From assembly GCF_905147045.1 (NCBI RefSeq), contig NC_065902.1:6889377-6953376 (forward strand): DNA of 64,000 nucleotides. The letters are read 5' to 3'. Source of the DNA: Nymphalis io. Taxonomy: Eukaryota > Arthropoda > Insecta > Lepidoptera > Nymphalidae. This document shows positions 1-12,742 of the stretch, one piece after another (positions within the stretch are counted from its first letter, which is position 1; the number at the start of each line of letters is the position of its first letter). Below the pieces are notes generated by a model. It was not told the DNA's origin and did not search any database. It saw nothing but the letters and a program-made list of their open reading frames with translations. A program made the position numbers and the translations under genes.

Positions 1-149
1 CTGAGCTTGAAAGAGAAAGAATGAGTTTCAGCTTTATGTTATTTCTTGTAATAAAAGTATACACATTACACATTGTATAATGTATTACACATTGTATTTA
101 TCAACAACACTATAAATGAGTGCAAAATGTCAGCTTTATCGGTCACAAG

Positions 150-201
150 GTTCAGGTTTTTTTCTTATTGCTCAAATGAGCAATAAGAAAAAAACCTGAA
201 C
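150..201. repeat. Perfect 25-bp inverted repeat (hairpin)
   Basis: Bases 150-174 are the exact reverse complement of 177-201, separated by only two bases. The stem includes a T7/A7 run and a TTATTGCTCA/TGAGCAATAA apex. No transposon ends or target duplication were seen. A template-switch replication event or a small foldback element would both give this structure. Confidence 0.9.
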
Positions 202-625
202 TTAAAAAGTTTGAACATTTTGTCTTATTGTGATTTATAACCACTTTATCAATAACTTAATATAAATATTGTTGAAATTTTGTATCATATTTTACATGCA
301 TTTTCACTTTACAGTTATTCTCTGTTCGAATTTTCGTATAGGTTTTCTCCAAATATTTGATCAAGCCATTTTTTTAATAATTGCAGAGATAAGTAAGATG
401 AGAGGGTGCAAAACTTTAATTTATTCTTCAGAGATCTTTCGTTTGATATTTCACATACCAATGATAATATATTAATTTGCGAACCAAAATCAGAATTCGT
501 TTATTTAAACTATACACCCGTGATTGGGTCGTTGAACTTTGTATGAAAACGAAATATCAACTATTTCCGTCACGTACATTCTGAGAAAATAGTGTATGAC
601 AAACATAATTATAAAGGTTTCGTTT

Positions 626-684
626 TTTCATAGGATGTTGGAAGTCGTATAAAGATATTATACGACTTCCAACATCCTATGAAA
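626..684. repeat. Perfect 26-bp inverted repeat (hairpin)
   Basis: Bases 626-651 are the exact reverse complement of 659-684, with a 7-base loop. The stem is mixed in composition (core GGATGTTGGAAGTCG), so it is not a by-product of AT-richness. It lies about 450 bp from the hairpin at 150-201 and shares no sequence with it. Confidence 0.9.
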
Positions 685-2228
685 GATTCCACTGAACTAC
701 TTATATCTACTTTAATTTTACTACTTTAATTTCTATAGCAACTTCGTCAACATTCAAGACGCAATTTTTTCGTGAATTCAAAATGAATATCACCAATCAT
801 TCAAGATCATGACCAATGATATCGCATCAATTTAATGTCAAAGTTTTCTATTTGTTACTCCCCATGTGGTCGAAATAGACTGGTTGTAATTTTTCTATAT
901 ATAATAAACGATAAAATATATAACAATTAAAAATAATAAAAGTAATCATTTAAAATGTTGAATAATGTAGTTTCGATCATTATAAATAAATAAGCTGGCT
1001 CTGACTCATACAAATAATATAGCTGTTGAAAACCATCACTGTCTCTTTCGCTCATCAACAGGTTTACATTCGAAGGAAGATGAGATTGCATTGTGTATAT
1101 AAAGAATTGCTCTGGGAAAATAAAAAGATTAGACTTGAAGAAAATCGTAAATAAAACAATCACCTTAGAGTGGACCTAAATCTTTACTTTATAAAGAATT
1201 AGTATTAAACGCAAAAATAATAATTAAAAAAAAAAACACAAAAATATCTCAATATACATAATATGTATGTCGGTTATAAAATAGTTTTAAAAGATAAAAT
1301 TAAATATTTTTAAGCAAGCGATCCGATTTTACCAATTATACGTAAGCCTTTTTCTAAATCATTTTTCGTAATATCGTGTATTATATAAAACTAATCCATA
1401 TGCAATCCGAAAATACTAATACATATTGTAAAATGTAAACGGAAGTTTATATTTAAAGAAAATTTTTAAACCACCAAACCAAATATTTATAAATATAAAG
1501 CAGTTTATCAATTGAAATCGGTTTTCAGGTTATTGGGAAATAAAAAGAAATCTATAAAAACATACATTGATGGGAATATTCTAGTAATTAAACATTTTCA
1601 TGATTTTTTAAACGGCATGTCATACGTCAAAGAAAAATGTAACCACCAAAAATTTACCTCAAAAGAAAAATGTTGAAATAAGACATATGAGTCGATCATA
1701 ATATAACCTTTTTGTAGAAGTTTCTTAAAATAAAGTAAACGCTTTATTAAGGACAAAATATATCCCGTTTGATAGTGAATCATAACGCATTTGGAAAAAT
1801 TAAACGCATAATTTGGATTGTAGAAACATATTGATGTTTTCAGAGTTTTTAAATTACTTGTCAAAAGAATTATATGTACAGTACAATTTTTAAGCGTTTC
1901 TATCCCAATTAATAACTACTCACATATGGTTTGAAATTAAACTCGATTAATATGATACACAAATAGCTTAGACTATTATTAATATTATATTAACCAATGC
2001 ACAATTGTAGTGTACAATTTTTAAAACAAAGCTTTCCTGTTTAATAACTAATCAAATATCGTTTGAATTTACATTTGATTATTATGATACCGCTTCGAAC
2101 AATTCGTTTCCGATGTCGACCGCAAAATTATGTGTTCCGCGAATAATAACTACTTCCGCGGTTAACTGATTGCGTTGCTGACTGTTCATATTATTTATTA
2201 CAGGATAATTGTTAAAGTATATTTATAA

Positions 2229-2440
2229 TAACAGCCTATCAATATCCCACTGCCAGCCTTAGTCCAGACTAAGGGGATTCCTATTGATAAGGAGGTTTGA
2301 GCTTATTCCACCATGTTACCACGATGTGGATCGGTAGACGCATGTTGCAGAATGTCATTCGAGCTGCAGGTTTCCTCACGACGTCTTCCTTTATCGCTGA
2401 GCAATATTCGTGTAACATTCACGTGTTCGAACTACTGGGT
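2229..2440 (-). mobile_element. SINE-A copy, diverged
   Basis: On the minus strand this matches the SINE-A body: the tRNA-like B-box remnant lies near 2431 and the terminal AACAGCCT-type end is at 2229. The central part (GAGCTTATTCCACCATG, GGTTTCCTCACGACGTC) is recognisable against the full copy at 49248. Substitutions and internal loss indicate an old insertion. Confidence 0.75.
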
Positions 2441-5400
2441 TGTTTAATAAATACCTTTATATAAAGTTAAATTATAGCAATAAAACTTGCAAACTTTAAA
2501 TAGTTATAGTGGTGATACATTTTAATTTTTAATAAAATACAAGTCAAAATAAAGAATTGAAGTAGTAAAAGTAAGTTATTATAAAGTCTTATAATACAAA
2601 GTTTCATTTACACATATACAGTGTACTGGATTTTTATACACATTACAAAGGAATTCGGCGTATATAAGTTACGAGCTTAGCATTGTCATTTCTAAACTGT
2701 GAGTAATTGCCAGCATAACTACTTTGCCTTTGTATGACCATCTGGTGAACCACAGAACGTTAGCATAAAATGAAAATTGCGCGAAAAGCATAGAGATTAA
2801 ATTAGAAATGTACACAAGTACTTAAAAAGCCAATGAGTGGTTTGTATTACGTATTGTGCGTTTGTACTTAATGACCCAAATTTTATATGATAGGGACAAA
2901 GAAATTCAATTAAGTAAAGTTCTTAGAGGCGTCTCTTTTTGTATACCGACTGTTGGGCGCAACTAAAATATTTTTTAAATTTGTTGCATTAAGTTAATAC
3001 TTTAAATTTAGATGGATTTTCATCCGAAATTATATAGTATACATTGTATATCTACTGATCCTTTAGGCCTGAGGCTTTAGTCCAGCTGCGGAACTTTATT
3101 TACGATACGAGTATATATAATATTCCACTTTGAGGTATATTGCAATAAAAAACGAGACCATCGCATAATATTACCAAAAAACTGTTGGTGGTACGATATA
3201 CTTAACAAATAAGTTTCTTTTGTTATGTGCTAAGATTCTGTAATAAAAATGTCGGCTGAATGTTTGCTCCGCGCAATAATCTCCAGTTAAAATTTAGTTA
3301 AATTTGTTTAATACTTTCACGTTTTTAAAATCAAGTTGCAAGAGTATTTAGGAAATTTATAATGTTACTAGCGAAGTAATAAAAATAATCAAAATACTAT
3401 ATTCAAATTGCAATAGTAAATTAGTCATAATTAATAGTTGTAGATAATTATAGCATAATAATTGCTTTGAATCGACATTTTACAAGATAAATTAAACGAA
3501 ACTTAACCAAGGAAAAAAGCAAGAAACTCACTACTTTTTTCCTCCTATTAAAATTAACTTATGTATCCATATATTATTGAAATACAATTACACTTGTGAA
3601 TTATGCTATATAAGCTATATAATCTTGTATGTTCATATATGTTGCCTCTTTTATAAGATATAATTAAAAATTACTTATAGATAGACAGATTAACAGTCAT
3701 ATTTTTCGTATGTATATTTTTCTATAACTATTGATATACATAAATACGTTACAAATAATCTTTTAGTTATATGAAAACATTTCATAAAGAGGACGGGACG
3801 GCACTGTTAGAGCTATGTAATATATATTTAATATAGATATTACATTAAATGTTGCCATTACACTTTATGTACTGGGGTACCTAGAGTATAAGACCCCTTA
3901 ACTTCATCTTATGAGATGTCAATTAGGACGTTACCCTTTCAGCAGAATGTGTGACGTAGTTTTGATTAATTGCTACATAATTAAGTTCACGCTCCGTCGC
4001 AATTTGCTGAAACATAGAGGATTATGTTGCATTCTAATTAGTTATGTATGTCTACTTACTCTATTTCAGGAGACTCAGAAAAATAAAAATATTTATAGAT
4101 AATATAAATATTTCAGCCGTATTAATTAATTGGTAGACTACATTGACATAGTACACTAAGGTTAGTAATTTAAGACAAATATTTATTAGGACCGTCAAAA
4201 ATTACTTGTGAATATTGTTTTTTCGCGGGTACCTGCTATTATGGATCTTTTTTAATAAACGGGTCGTATGCCTTTTTAATATGTTGGTTTTGTTACCTTT
4301 AAAAACGACTGTTATTAAGATAAATAATAAAGTAAAAAGTAAAGTAACTGCCTATAAATATCCCTAAAAGACAGGTGCTTACTTTCTCCGCAGTTATACT
4401 TGTTCGGGTTTGTTTTATGGCAACATTGCAATCTTCTAACGTCAAGGCCGTTTCGGTTAATCAGTAAATTATAAGCAATAAAATATTTATAAGCTTCTTT
4501 ATACTTTCCAAAAAAACACAACGTTAACGTGATTCAGGACCCAGTGAATTTGTCGTAGCAGTGAATTTAACAAAAAAATATAAGTGAACTATATAAGTGA
4601 AATCATGTGATGAGCATTAACTATTGTGTTTAAAATATAAATTTTCAAGAAATGAGTGACAGTGAATCATAATACAGGATTATTTATTTATATTGACCTT
4701 GTTTGTAAATGAATAATAAAAAGTTCCCATAGAGGGAAGCTCTTACTTGTTAGCACTGCTTATATTAAAACTTGTCGCCCGATGCCTTCTTCTCTAAACG
4801 TCCAAAACTTCTTAAATTATACCCCGACCCTCGGTAATTTCCTTTGTAACGCCAACGTTGAGAACACTTCAGAAACTTTTAGCTTTTTTTTGAAAGAACT
4901 CCTTTTATTTTTTTAAATCTAGAAGAAAATAGATTTATGACACGAATTTAAATTTTGAGAAAACGAAAATATCATGTAACCATTGTAATAATTAAATCTG
5001 CCTTTAAAAAAAAAAAGAAAACGAAACTCTGTCTAACTCAAATTCATTTATTATTTATTGATTACTTATTGATAGTCAAAATTAAAAAAACTGGTGATGG
5101 ATCACTTCGTGTTAAGTTTCATCATTTATGAGCACTGGGCTTTTAATTATTTTAATATTAGACTTAATATGTTATGACGTCACGATGATTGATATACAAT
5201 AACTGTAGTTTAGCTTATTTTAAGTATAATAAAAAAGTTACCAGTTTGTGCTAGCTACCACGTGCCTCAAAATCTTACATAAGTAGCGTTAGAAGTGACG
5301 AACCTTTTTGTTTAAATTTTTTTCTTTATAATTAGTAGATAATAAATATAATATTTCGGGGATATTGAAACCTTACGTCGAAAAAAAATATATATCAAAA

Positions 5401-5949
5401 TGAATATGAATGCTCTTAATAATAAATACATTAGCTGAGTAAGAATTTGGTGCCATAACTGCAGAAAAATTGAAAAAATGTTTGTCTACATTCTATTGAA
5501 GAGTAAAATAAATGCTAAGGTCGACGAGGCTTTAGATACAATATCAGAACGAATTATCATTAACATAAATGATTTCTCGGACGAAGATTACTACTCAACG
5601 TAAGTAGCGTGACGTTTAATATACATGTGTATATATTAGTAAGTGTCTATAAAAATAAGAAATATTAAAAAGTATTTGTTTGAAACGTGTTTATTTATTT
5701 ATCTGCTGACGGTGCACTACTACAAACGCAAAAACGTCTTCAAGCTGATTTGTATGTACACGTGCAGGTGAGATAGATGCCATTGTGCAGCGGTTAGACG
5801 GGGACAAAATTTCAGTTCGAGCTGGTATAATATGGGCACATAAACCTCGAAATTTATGACCTGTAGCCTTATCAGAGAGGCACTATGATATTAATGTAAT
5901 ATATATCAATTTTTAGCTCGGCATCTATTAACATACCTTTAGCATATTT
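2441..5949. other. AT-rich intergenic DNA
   Basis: No gene is supported. A segment near 5765-5850 (GCAGCGGTTAGAC, then GTTCGAGCTGG) faintly resembles tRNA A and B boxes and may be a very old SINE head, but it is too weak to call. Nothing else stands out. Confidence 0.6.
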
Positions 5950-6209
5950 TTTTATTTAGTATAGGTATGCGGACGAGCATATAGGCCACCTGATGGTAAG
6001 TGGTCACCAAACCATCGATGACATCTTCAATGAGCCACCAACCTTGGGAACTAAGATGTTATGTCCCTTGTGCAATTACAGATAATTATACTGGCTCACT
6101 CAACCTTCAAACTGGAACGCAACAATACCAAGTACTGCTGTTTTGCGGTAGAATATCTTATGAGTGGGTGGTACCCAGACGAGCTTGCACAAAGCCCTAC
6201 CACTAGTAA
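5950..6209 (-). mobile_element. SINE-B copy
   Basis: The minus strand begins at TAGTGGTAGGGCTTTGTGCA and runs through the SINE-B landmarks: the GGGTACCACCCACTCAT block, the ACAGCAGTACTTGGTATTG block and the ACCACTTACCATCAGGTGG block. It is fairly well preserved. The small open frame across it is a repeat by-product. Confidence 0.85.
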
Positions 6210-7618
6210 AATTTTGAAGTAACACGTTTGAAATATTTCTATGTATTAAATAATATATACAGACAAATATTACATTTTGATCAACCTAATTTTATTGTGT
6301 ACAAAGCTGATAGCAATTAAATAAATACATATAATATTTTGAAAGCATAATTTTAAATACATTACGTAACTAAAATTAGCATTTATAAACATTATCGTTC
6401 GCTAGTTATTGATGCTGTAGAGTTATAATTTAACGTAAATTTAAGTTATTCTATATAATTCGGATTCAATTATAATTAATATTGAATGCCTCAATTTGTA
6501 TAATATTAATTCGATTCGTGTTAAAATCTACAACGGATGCTTGTAATTAATACACGTACAATGTGCCATGAGCTTATTGATCGAGGAATTACTATAATAT
6601 ATTGTCGTTGCTCTGTGTACTGAATTTCAGTTCGTAATACATTATAGGCATATAAATATGTCTGAAGATTATTACTGATTTTTTCAAATACATTATTATA
6701 ATAGATCTTTAAAAGTATAGACTTTATATTGTTACACAATGTTAATAAGCTAAACAAATGAAGTAGGTAAGTCATACAATCAAAGATTAAGCTGTTTAAC
6801 TATATAATATAAATTTATATATGTATATTTGTAAAATTTGTACTTTAAAAATAAATATTTTACATTGTATTTGTTGGTTTATTTTCGTCTAACGGATAAA
6901 ACGAAACGAAAGAAAAGTTTCTTTTATTTATTGATTTTCTTTTATTTATTGAATTTTGGGAAACATAAAATTATAGCTTTAGTAATATTTATAACATTAT
7001 AGAATTGCATATTATATCAGTAAACCATCACCTAAAATTTATATATCTTTTGAGTATTTCTAAAATAAAATAAAGTTATTTGTATAATAATTTTTGTCTG
7101 TAACGTTATGGTTACAGAATATTTTTTGTAGAATCTCTCTCAGATTGCGTTGTCTGGAAGAGATGGCTAATTATCCATAAGTCCGTCCGTTGTACAACAC
7201 ATCTATTTTTCATTTATTTTGCTTTTTCTATTAAGCATTTTCTGCATTTTATATTTTTTGTATATATTTTTATAGTAATAATTAATGATTGAAATTGTTA
7301 AGCTGGGTAGTTATATATACAGATAGGTCCCATACCATCTTTTAGTTTTTAGCATTCAGTTGTTTTATGGGACTTAGTTAATTAAATCATCATAGTTAGA
7401 AAGTATCTGAATGTACATACAAAATAATGGAAAAACATTTCTGTTATTACTACTTATTGCTTTTTTCTTATTAAAGTAACAACGTGTAAATGTCCCGCTG
7501 ATGTCGTCATATTTTTCAGATCGTATTTTTAAGTTTTGGAGATTAGTTTTATACTTAGCCCATTACACAACCTATAGGCATGTCGCAAATTTTCATCCGA
7601 ATCTGCTTTCATCTCAAT
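6210..7618. other. AT-rich intergenic DNA, nothing recognised
   Basis: Very AT-rich with many poly-A/T runs. No coding region, tRNA or clear repeat copy was identified. Confidence 0.6.
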
Positions 7619-7757
7619 GATTTTCTTTCCTGTCGAGCACGAGACGAATTATGAACACAAATTAAATACATAAAAAATCAACATTGCTTTTTTGGGTGTG
7701 AAACGGCAATCTTCGTTTACAATTCCTGTGTCCTAACGACTTGGCTGTCTGAGTTAA
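7619..7757 (-). mobile_element. SINE-A fragment
   Basis: The minus strand matches the SINE-A centre and head: the GAGCACGAGACGAATTATGA stretch corresponds to the reverse of the TCATCTCGTGC block, and the TGAAACGGCAATCTTCG stretch corresponds to the tRNA-like head. The 3' part of the element is missing. Confidence 0.6.
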
Positions 7758-10700
7758 ATTTTCCTATTATATTGTGTTAAAACTTTCTGATGTTGCAGAT
7801 AAGCTAAAATTATGTTCGAATGAAAATTTATATTTGTGATATGATATGCTTATGATAAGATACGAGCATTGTTATTGGAGACACGGGTAGAAACATTTTA
7901 TAGCCTTCACATCTGTTCATGTTGAAATATTGAATTTAAATGTTAAAATAAATTGTAAAATAATATCTAAGCATTTTTAATACACATACGAGTACCAACA
8001 GAGTGTCATAAGATAACAAAAATAAATTTGTTTTTAAAATTTACATTTTATGTTTAAAGAACCACTTTGAATATATTATAGAATCGAAGTAGTAAAAAGA
8101 GCCCGTTCTGCTCATATCATCCGATAAAAGTGAAGTAATTACGATTAAAACCTTTCATTTCGAGATGTTACATAAAGAAACGTTGCACTCAATTGCGCTG
8201 ATCTTGTCATTTTACTTTCGACGTGTTTAAAGTAGTTTATCTAATTATGCTTGATATAAGTAAAGTTAGTGCTAAGTTTACGTTTTGTTTTTAAACGTAA
8301 CGTGCTATTTGACCTTGAAATTTTACTTTCGACTTTTGATTAAGCATTACATATAAATAAAACAACGAACTATTATATCATTTCAGACATTATGTATATC
8401 GAGCTAGACTAATTTTTACTAATAACCTGAGCATGTTTCATAAATCATTACAAGGGATAGGTTATTAACTTTCTGACGTTCGTTAGCGCTTGTTCATCGA
8501 TAGAGTTTGAGTGGCCACTACACACCAACGGAGCCATGAGTACTTGCCCTGTTGGGATTAGAATAATTTATTATATAAAAAGACCGTTGCTTTGGGGTTC
8601 GTTTACGTGAAATTGGTTACTATTCACTATTGATTAGCCCATAGCTCCTCCCCATTAACCAGTCCCTTACCTAAAAGGGAATTGACGCTCACTTTTAGTG
8701 CGTTAAGTCTTTTTCATGTTTGATAATTAGTTATTTTTGTTACTTACGTAGTTTTATTAAGTTACTTATTATAGTACAAAACGGTTAACTTGCTAAAATT
8801 GTCGTTATTGAAAGCGTCATATTATGAATAATTTGTCAATGCATGGCGGAAAGTACCCGTAAGTGGTTCATGTATAAAACGTGCCAATAAAGAAATTATT
8901 TATAAATCAGAGTATGGACAGCTGGTTTTATTAATGATGTCTACTAAAACGCCCTTTAAAAAAAAAACTTAACGCTCGTTATATCCTCATAGACGTGATT
9001 ATTGTTTTTGTCATTCTTTTATTATTTGTGAGTTAACGAGTGCAACAGAGACACGTATAGTATTTAGACGAGATGGAACAAAATCGGCTACCAATATTAT
9101 TTATTTTATTTATTACACGACGGAGTATTTTTCATTAGCCTATAACAAAGCCTGTCCAAGAAAATTCCTATATTATGGAAGCCAACACACACAAATACAT
9201 AAGACATTATTGTAATGTCAATGATTCGAAAATGCCTTTGCTTACGATTTTGTACCAAATACTCATCAAGGCCTAGAATAAAAAAAAGAATCATATTTTT
9301 TTATTGAATTCAGGCTTACCAACTACAGTGCATATAGAAAATTAATTAGTAAAAAAATTATAAACAATTTATTTTTTGTATATTACTCTAAATTTAAATC
9401 ATGCACAACATTTTATATTTATTTATGTATACATTTTTAAAGTTTAGGTATTAAGTGATATTTGGTAAAATGATATAGTGAAAGATAAAAATTACACTAT
9501 ACAGTACACTAATAAATGATATAATTAATATATTAATGTTGTATGATAATATCAATTACTGTACTGCTTATATAAATAAACACAATTTCTATATTAATTA
9601 GTTCACACCCAACGAGACAGCTCACCTCGGGGACTGCCTTTGTCTATACTTATATCAATTCTCCAGAGATATCTTGATAAATTTACTTCAATAGTTTTAC
9701 TGGCTAATAATAATTTTATTGTATTAATTATATTAGTATCAATATTAATGATAAGATAAGAATGGTAATGACTGCGAAAGGTCTTACTTTGCTTGCTTTT
9801 ATAGTTTCAATAATACAACATTAAAATATTAATACTATTTGAGTGAAAATAAATAACGAAAAGGATCTTTTATTTAATCCGTGTATTACGACGTTTCAAT
9901 CTTGTTATTATATTTATATAAATAAAAATAAATATTTGTCCTTTTACGCTTTCTTCAACCATTCATCCGATTGTGATGAAATTTTATTTAGTTCTACGTA
10001 TTTCCAAGAAGGTTTATGCTAAAAAAATCAAGATATATTCTTTATATGTTTGTCCTTTATATAAACGTTTTATGCAAGACCTACCTGTTTTAGCCGTGCG
10101 AGGCCTGACGGGCACTAGATTGTTTTGTAAGCAGCATCAAATTTATTTCATTTTGAAACTGGCTTAAAATTCAAACGCAAAATGTGACAAACACGCACTA
10201 CGTTAAAAAACTTGTTCATTTAAAAAATATATATTAATTAAAAAAAAATTTCATAAAATGTTGAACGTAATAAGTTTTGTTGTAATCGTACTGTTTCCCT
10301 GCATTTTTCCACCAGGCCAAAAATAAAGTTTCCACCACTGAAATTATGTACTGTAAAGAAAGTAGAAACTTAATATTTCCTTGCGAAGTTCTTAGCGAAG
10401 TTTTTTATTGAAAAAATGACAGCTTGAACAGACTTAAGCAAAATTGTAATGCTATTTTCTCGAGTTTTTGATGATTGAGTAAGTAAATAGCAATAAATCA
10501 CACTATTTTTCTTCAAGAATATCTTTCAATATTAAATTAAGGGTACTTATTTATATGCACATTAACTACTTTTTTTTAATTAGCTATAAGTAATGTTTAA
10601 GTGATTATTTAAACATTTTTGTGTCTCCTTTCAAATGTCAATTCAACGATGTAAGATAGAGAGAGATCACTATTTATTTAAACTCGCAAAACAACAATAG

Positions 10701-12205
10701 TTAGAAGAACAAAGTTTTTCTTATACCGTACCCTATAATTCATTTAATAAAGACTTATAAATACCCAACGATAACAAAGACAATTCGAAATTCAAAATCA
10801 TATTTCCAGATAACGCGCTGGCAGTTAGAAGGTTATTTGGATTAAAATAAATAGCTTCCGCGTTAATAAATCGAGACCACGATCGCATTGACGCTTGAGC
10901 TGATTTCCGGGCTTTTAGCCAATTGAGAACATTTTCAGTTCTGCCGTCATGAAAATTCGAACGTTATCAAACAGCGAGAGATGCTCATAAATTCGTAGAG
11001 GCCTTTTGCCGTAATGCCTTTCATATTTCTCCCAGCACACTGCGGGTGCCGCTCAAATAAATTACGGCCATCAATAAAAATCTCGACGAAGAGATCCTAC
11101 GACTTATTTAATTTATATTCCATCACGGCCGTATTTATCAAATATCGACGCTTTATGAATTATATTCGGTTTTAATAGTGAAAATACGTTTTACGGATAT
11201 TTAAATGAATTAAAAAAGTAAATAACTTGTTTTAATAGTAATTATTAAAAGATTAGCTAACTAATATTACATCAATATAATAAACAATAAATATATTAAA
11301 TAGATGTATTTTGTTGCATAGCAAATACCATTATCAAGAAACAATAAATATTTCAGAGAGAAGACTACCTTGAATTTCAACAGTAAAGTTACCCGTGGTT
11401 CCCAAATTCATATTTTTGCTTAAACGTTTTAGAATAAATGTAAAAATGTTTTTACATTTATTCTATTTATTAAAAGAATATTAAAAGGATATAAACACAT
11501 ATAATATGAATTAAGTTTCTACTTACAACGAATATACACAATGAAAATACAAAGAAAATGGTGAATATATAAATAAAGTTAATTTATTTTCGCGACTGTC
11601 CAAATGATCAGTATAATCTTTTCAGGATTCATGTATGTTAGTGAGTTTCTTTTATCCCCTATAACATTACAATACTTAAATAGATTTGGGTGTATGGGAT
11701 ATTGTTGAAATTCTTCTTACATCATTCATTTTGGGTCGCCGTAATTTTAATTTTAAGCTATATTTTTTTATTTATTTAATTTAACGATTTTGTAAAATCG
11801 AATTTAAAACTACTATTAACTACTGTTAATATTACTTGCATCAGTTAAATTATTTATTATTTACAGAAAGCTTTACTTCCATTTCTTTATTAAAACTTAC
11901 ATAATTTTGAAGGCATACATTTTTTAAAAGGACCCATTAAACAATAAGTTCACTCGTAATATATTCTACATTTTTATCAAGTTTGAAACTTCTAAGCGAA
12001 GAGAACAAGCAGACGGCGGCTCTTAAGTGCAAAGTGCAAAGTTTAAATTCTCTGAATTATCAAATAATGCCGTCAATTTATAAGTCTATTTTGCGATATT
12101 CGTAAGGTAAATTAAGATTTATTTTGCTAGAGATTAGTTCGTGTTAAGCTCTGAGTAGGTACCCTCATTCATTTGTGATTCCACTGAACATGAATAAATT
12201 AGCAA
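7758..12205. other. Intergenic DNA with one GC-balanced island
   Basis: No gene is supported. Around 9950-10030 the text TCAACCATTCATCCGATTG followed by TGATGAAATTTTA resembles a phrase common in lepidopteran non-autonomous repeats. The only compositional outlier is 10800-11160, listed separately. Confidence 0.55.
10800..11160. other. Candidate conserved non-coding island
   Basis: This stretch is clearly less AT-rich than its surroundings, has no long open frame and no repeat family I recognise. It contains homeodomain-type AT cores set in GC-balanced sequence (for example GGCCATCAATAAAAATC). Such islands are often conserved regulatory DNA. That is inference from composition only; an old unrecognised repeat is equally possible. 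Confidence 0.25.
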
Positions 12206-12457
12206 AACAAGCCTGTCTCAGTAGTTACCACCCATTCATGCAATACACAGTATTATTGTATTCAGGTTTGAAGGTTGAGTCGGGCAGAGTAACTACAAGA
12301 ACCAGGAACACAACTTCTTAGTTCTCAGTGTTGTCGACAAATTGGCAATGCGAGGAATGGTTAATATTTCCTACAGTGCTGGTATTTAGGCGGTGGTGAC
12401 CATTTACCATCGGGTGACCTATTCGCCCGTCCACTTATTTTATAAAAAAACAACAAC
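12206..12457 (+). mobile_element. SINE-B copy, diverged
   Basis: SINE-B landmarks occur in order: TACCACCCATTCATGCA, a GTATTATTGTATTCAGGTTT block, CAACTTCTTAGTTCTCAG, GGTGACCATTTACCATCGG, then CCGTCCACTTATTTTATAA and an A-run. It is more diverged than the copy at 22231. Confidence 0.75.
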
Positions 12458-12742
12458 TTGAAAATGTCTATAATATATTCTGTATATGAAACAATACAAT
12501 AAAAAATATATTTTACTGTTGTATTGGCGATGAGAGAGCTAGTGTATTTACAGGAACAAGGAAAAATAATAATACTATGGAATAATCTACTCTTTTCAGT
12601 TTATAGACATTTATTCCTCAAAAAAGACAATACAGTCACTTACAAGAGAAATGTTTACAATTTTATAGAAAATATTATGCAGGTAGTTCGTCGTTTTTGT
12701 AATATTAATAATTTTGTAAAAGTAAGTGTATGTTATGTAATA

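Larger units (their letters stand above)
1..2228. other. AT-rich intergenic DNA
   Basis: No coding region is supported here. Small open frames have skewed, low-complexity translations without recognisable motifs. The only structures that stand out are two perfect inverted repeats, listed separately. Confidence 0.7.
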
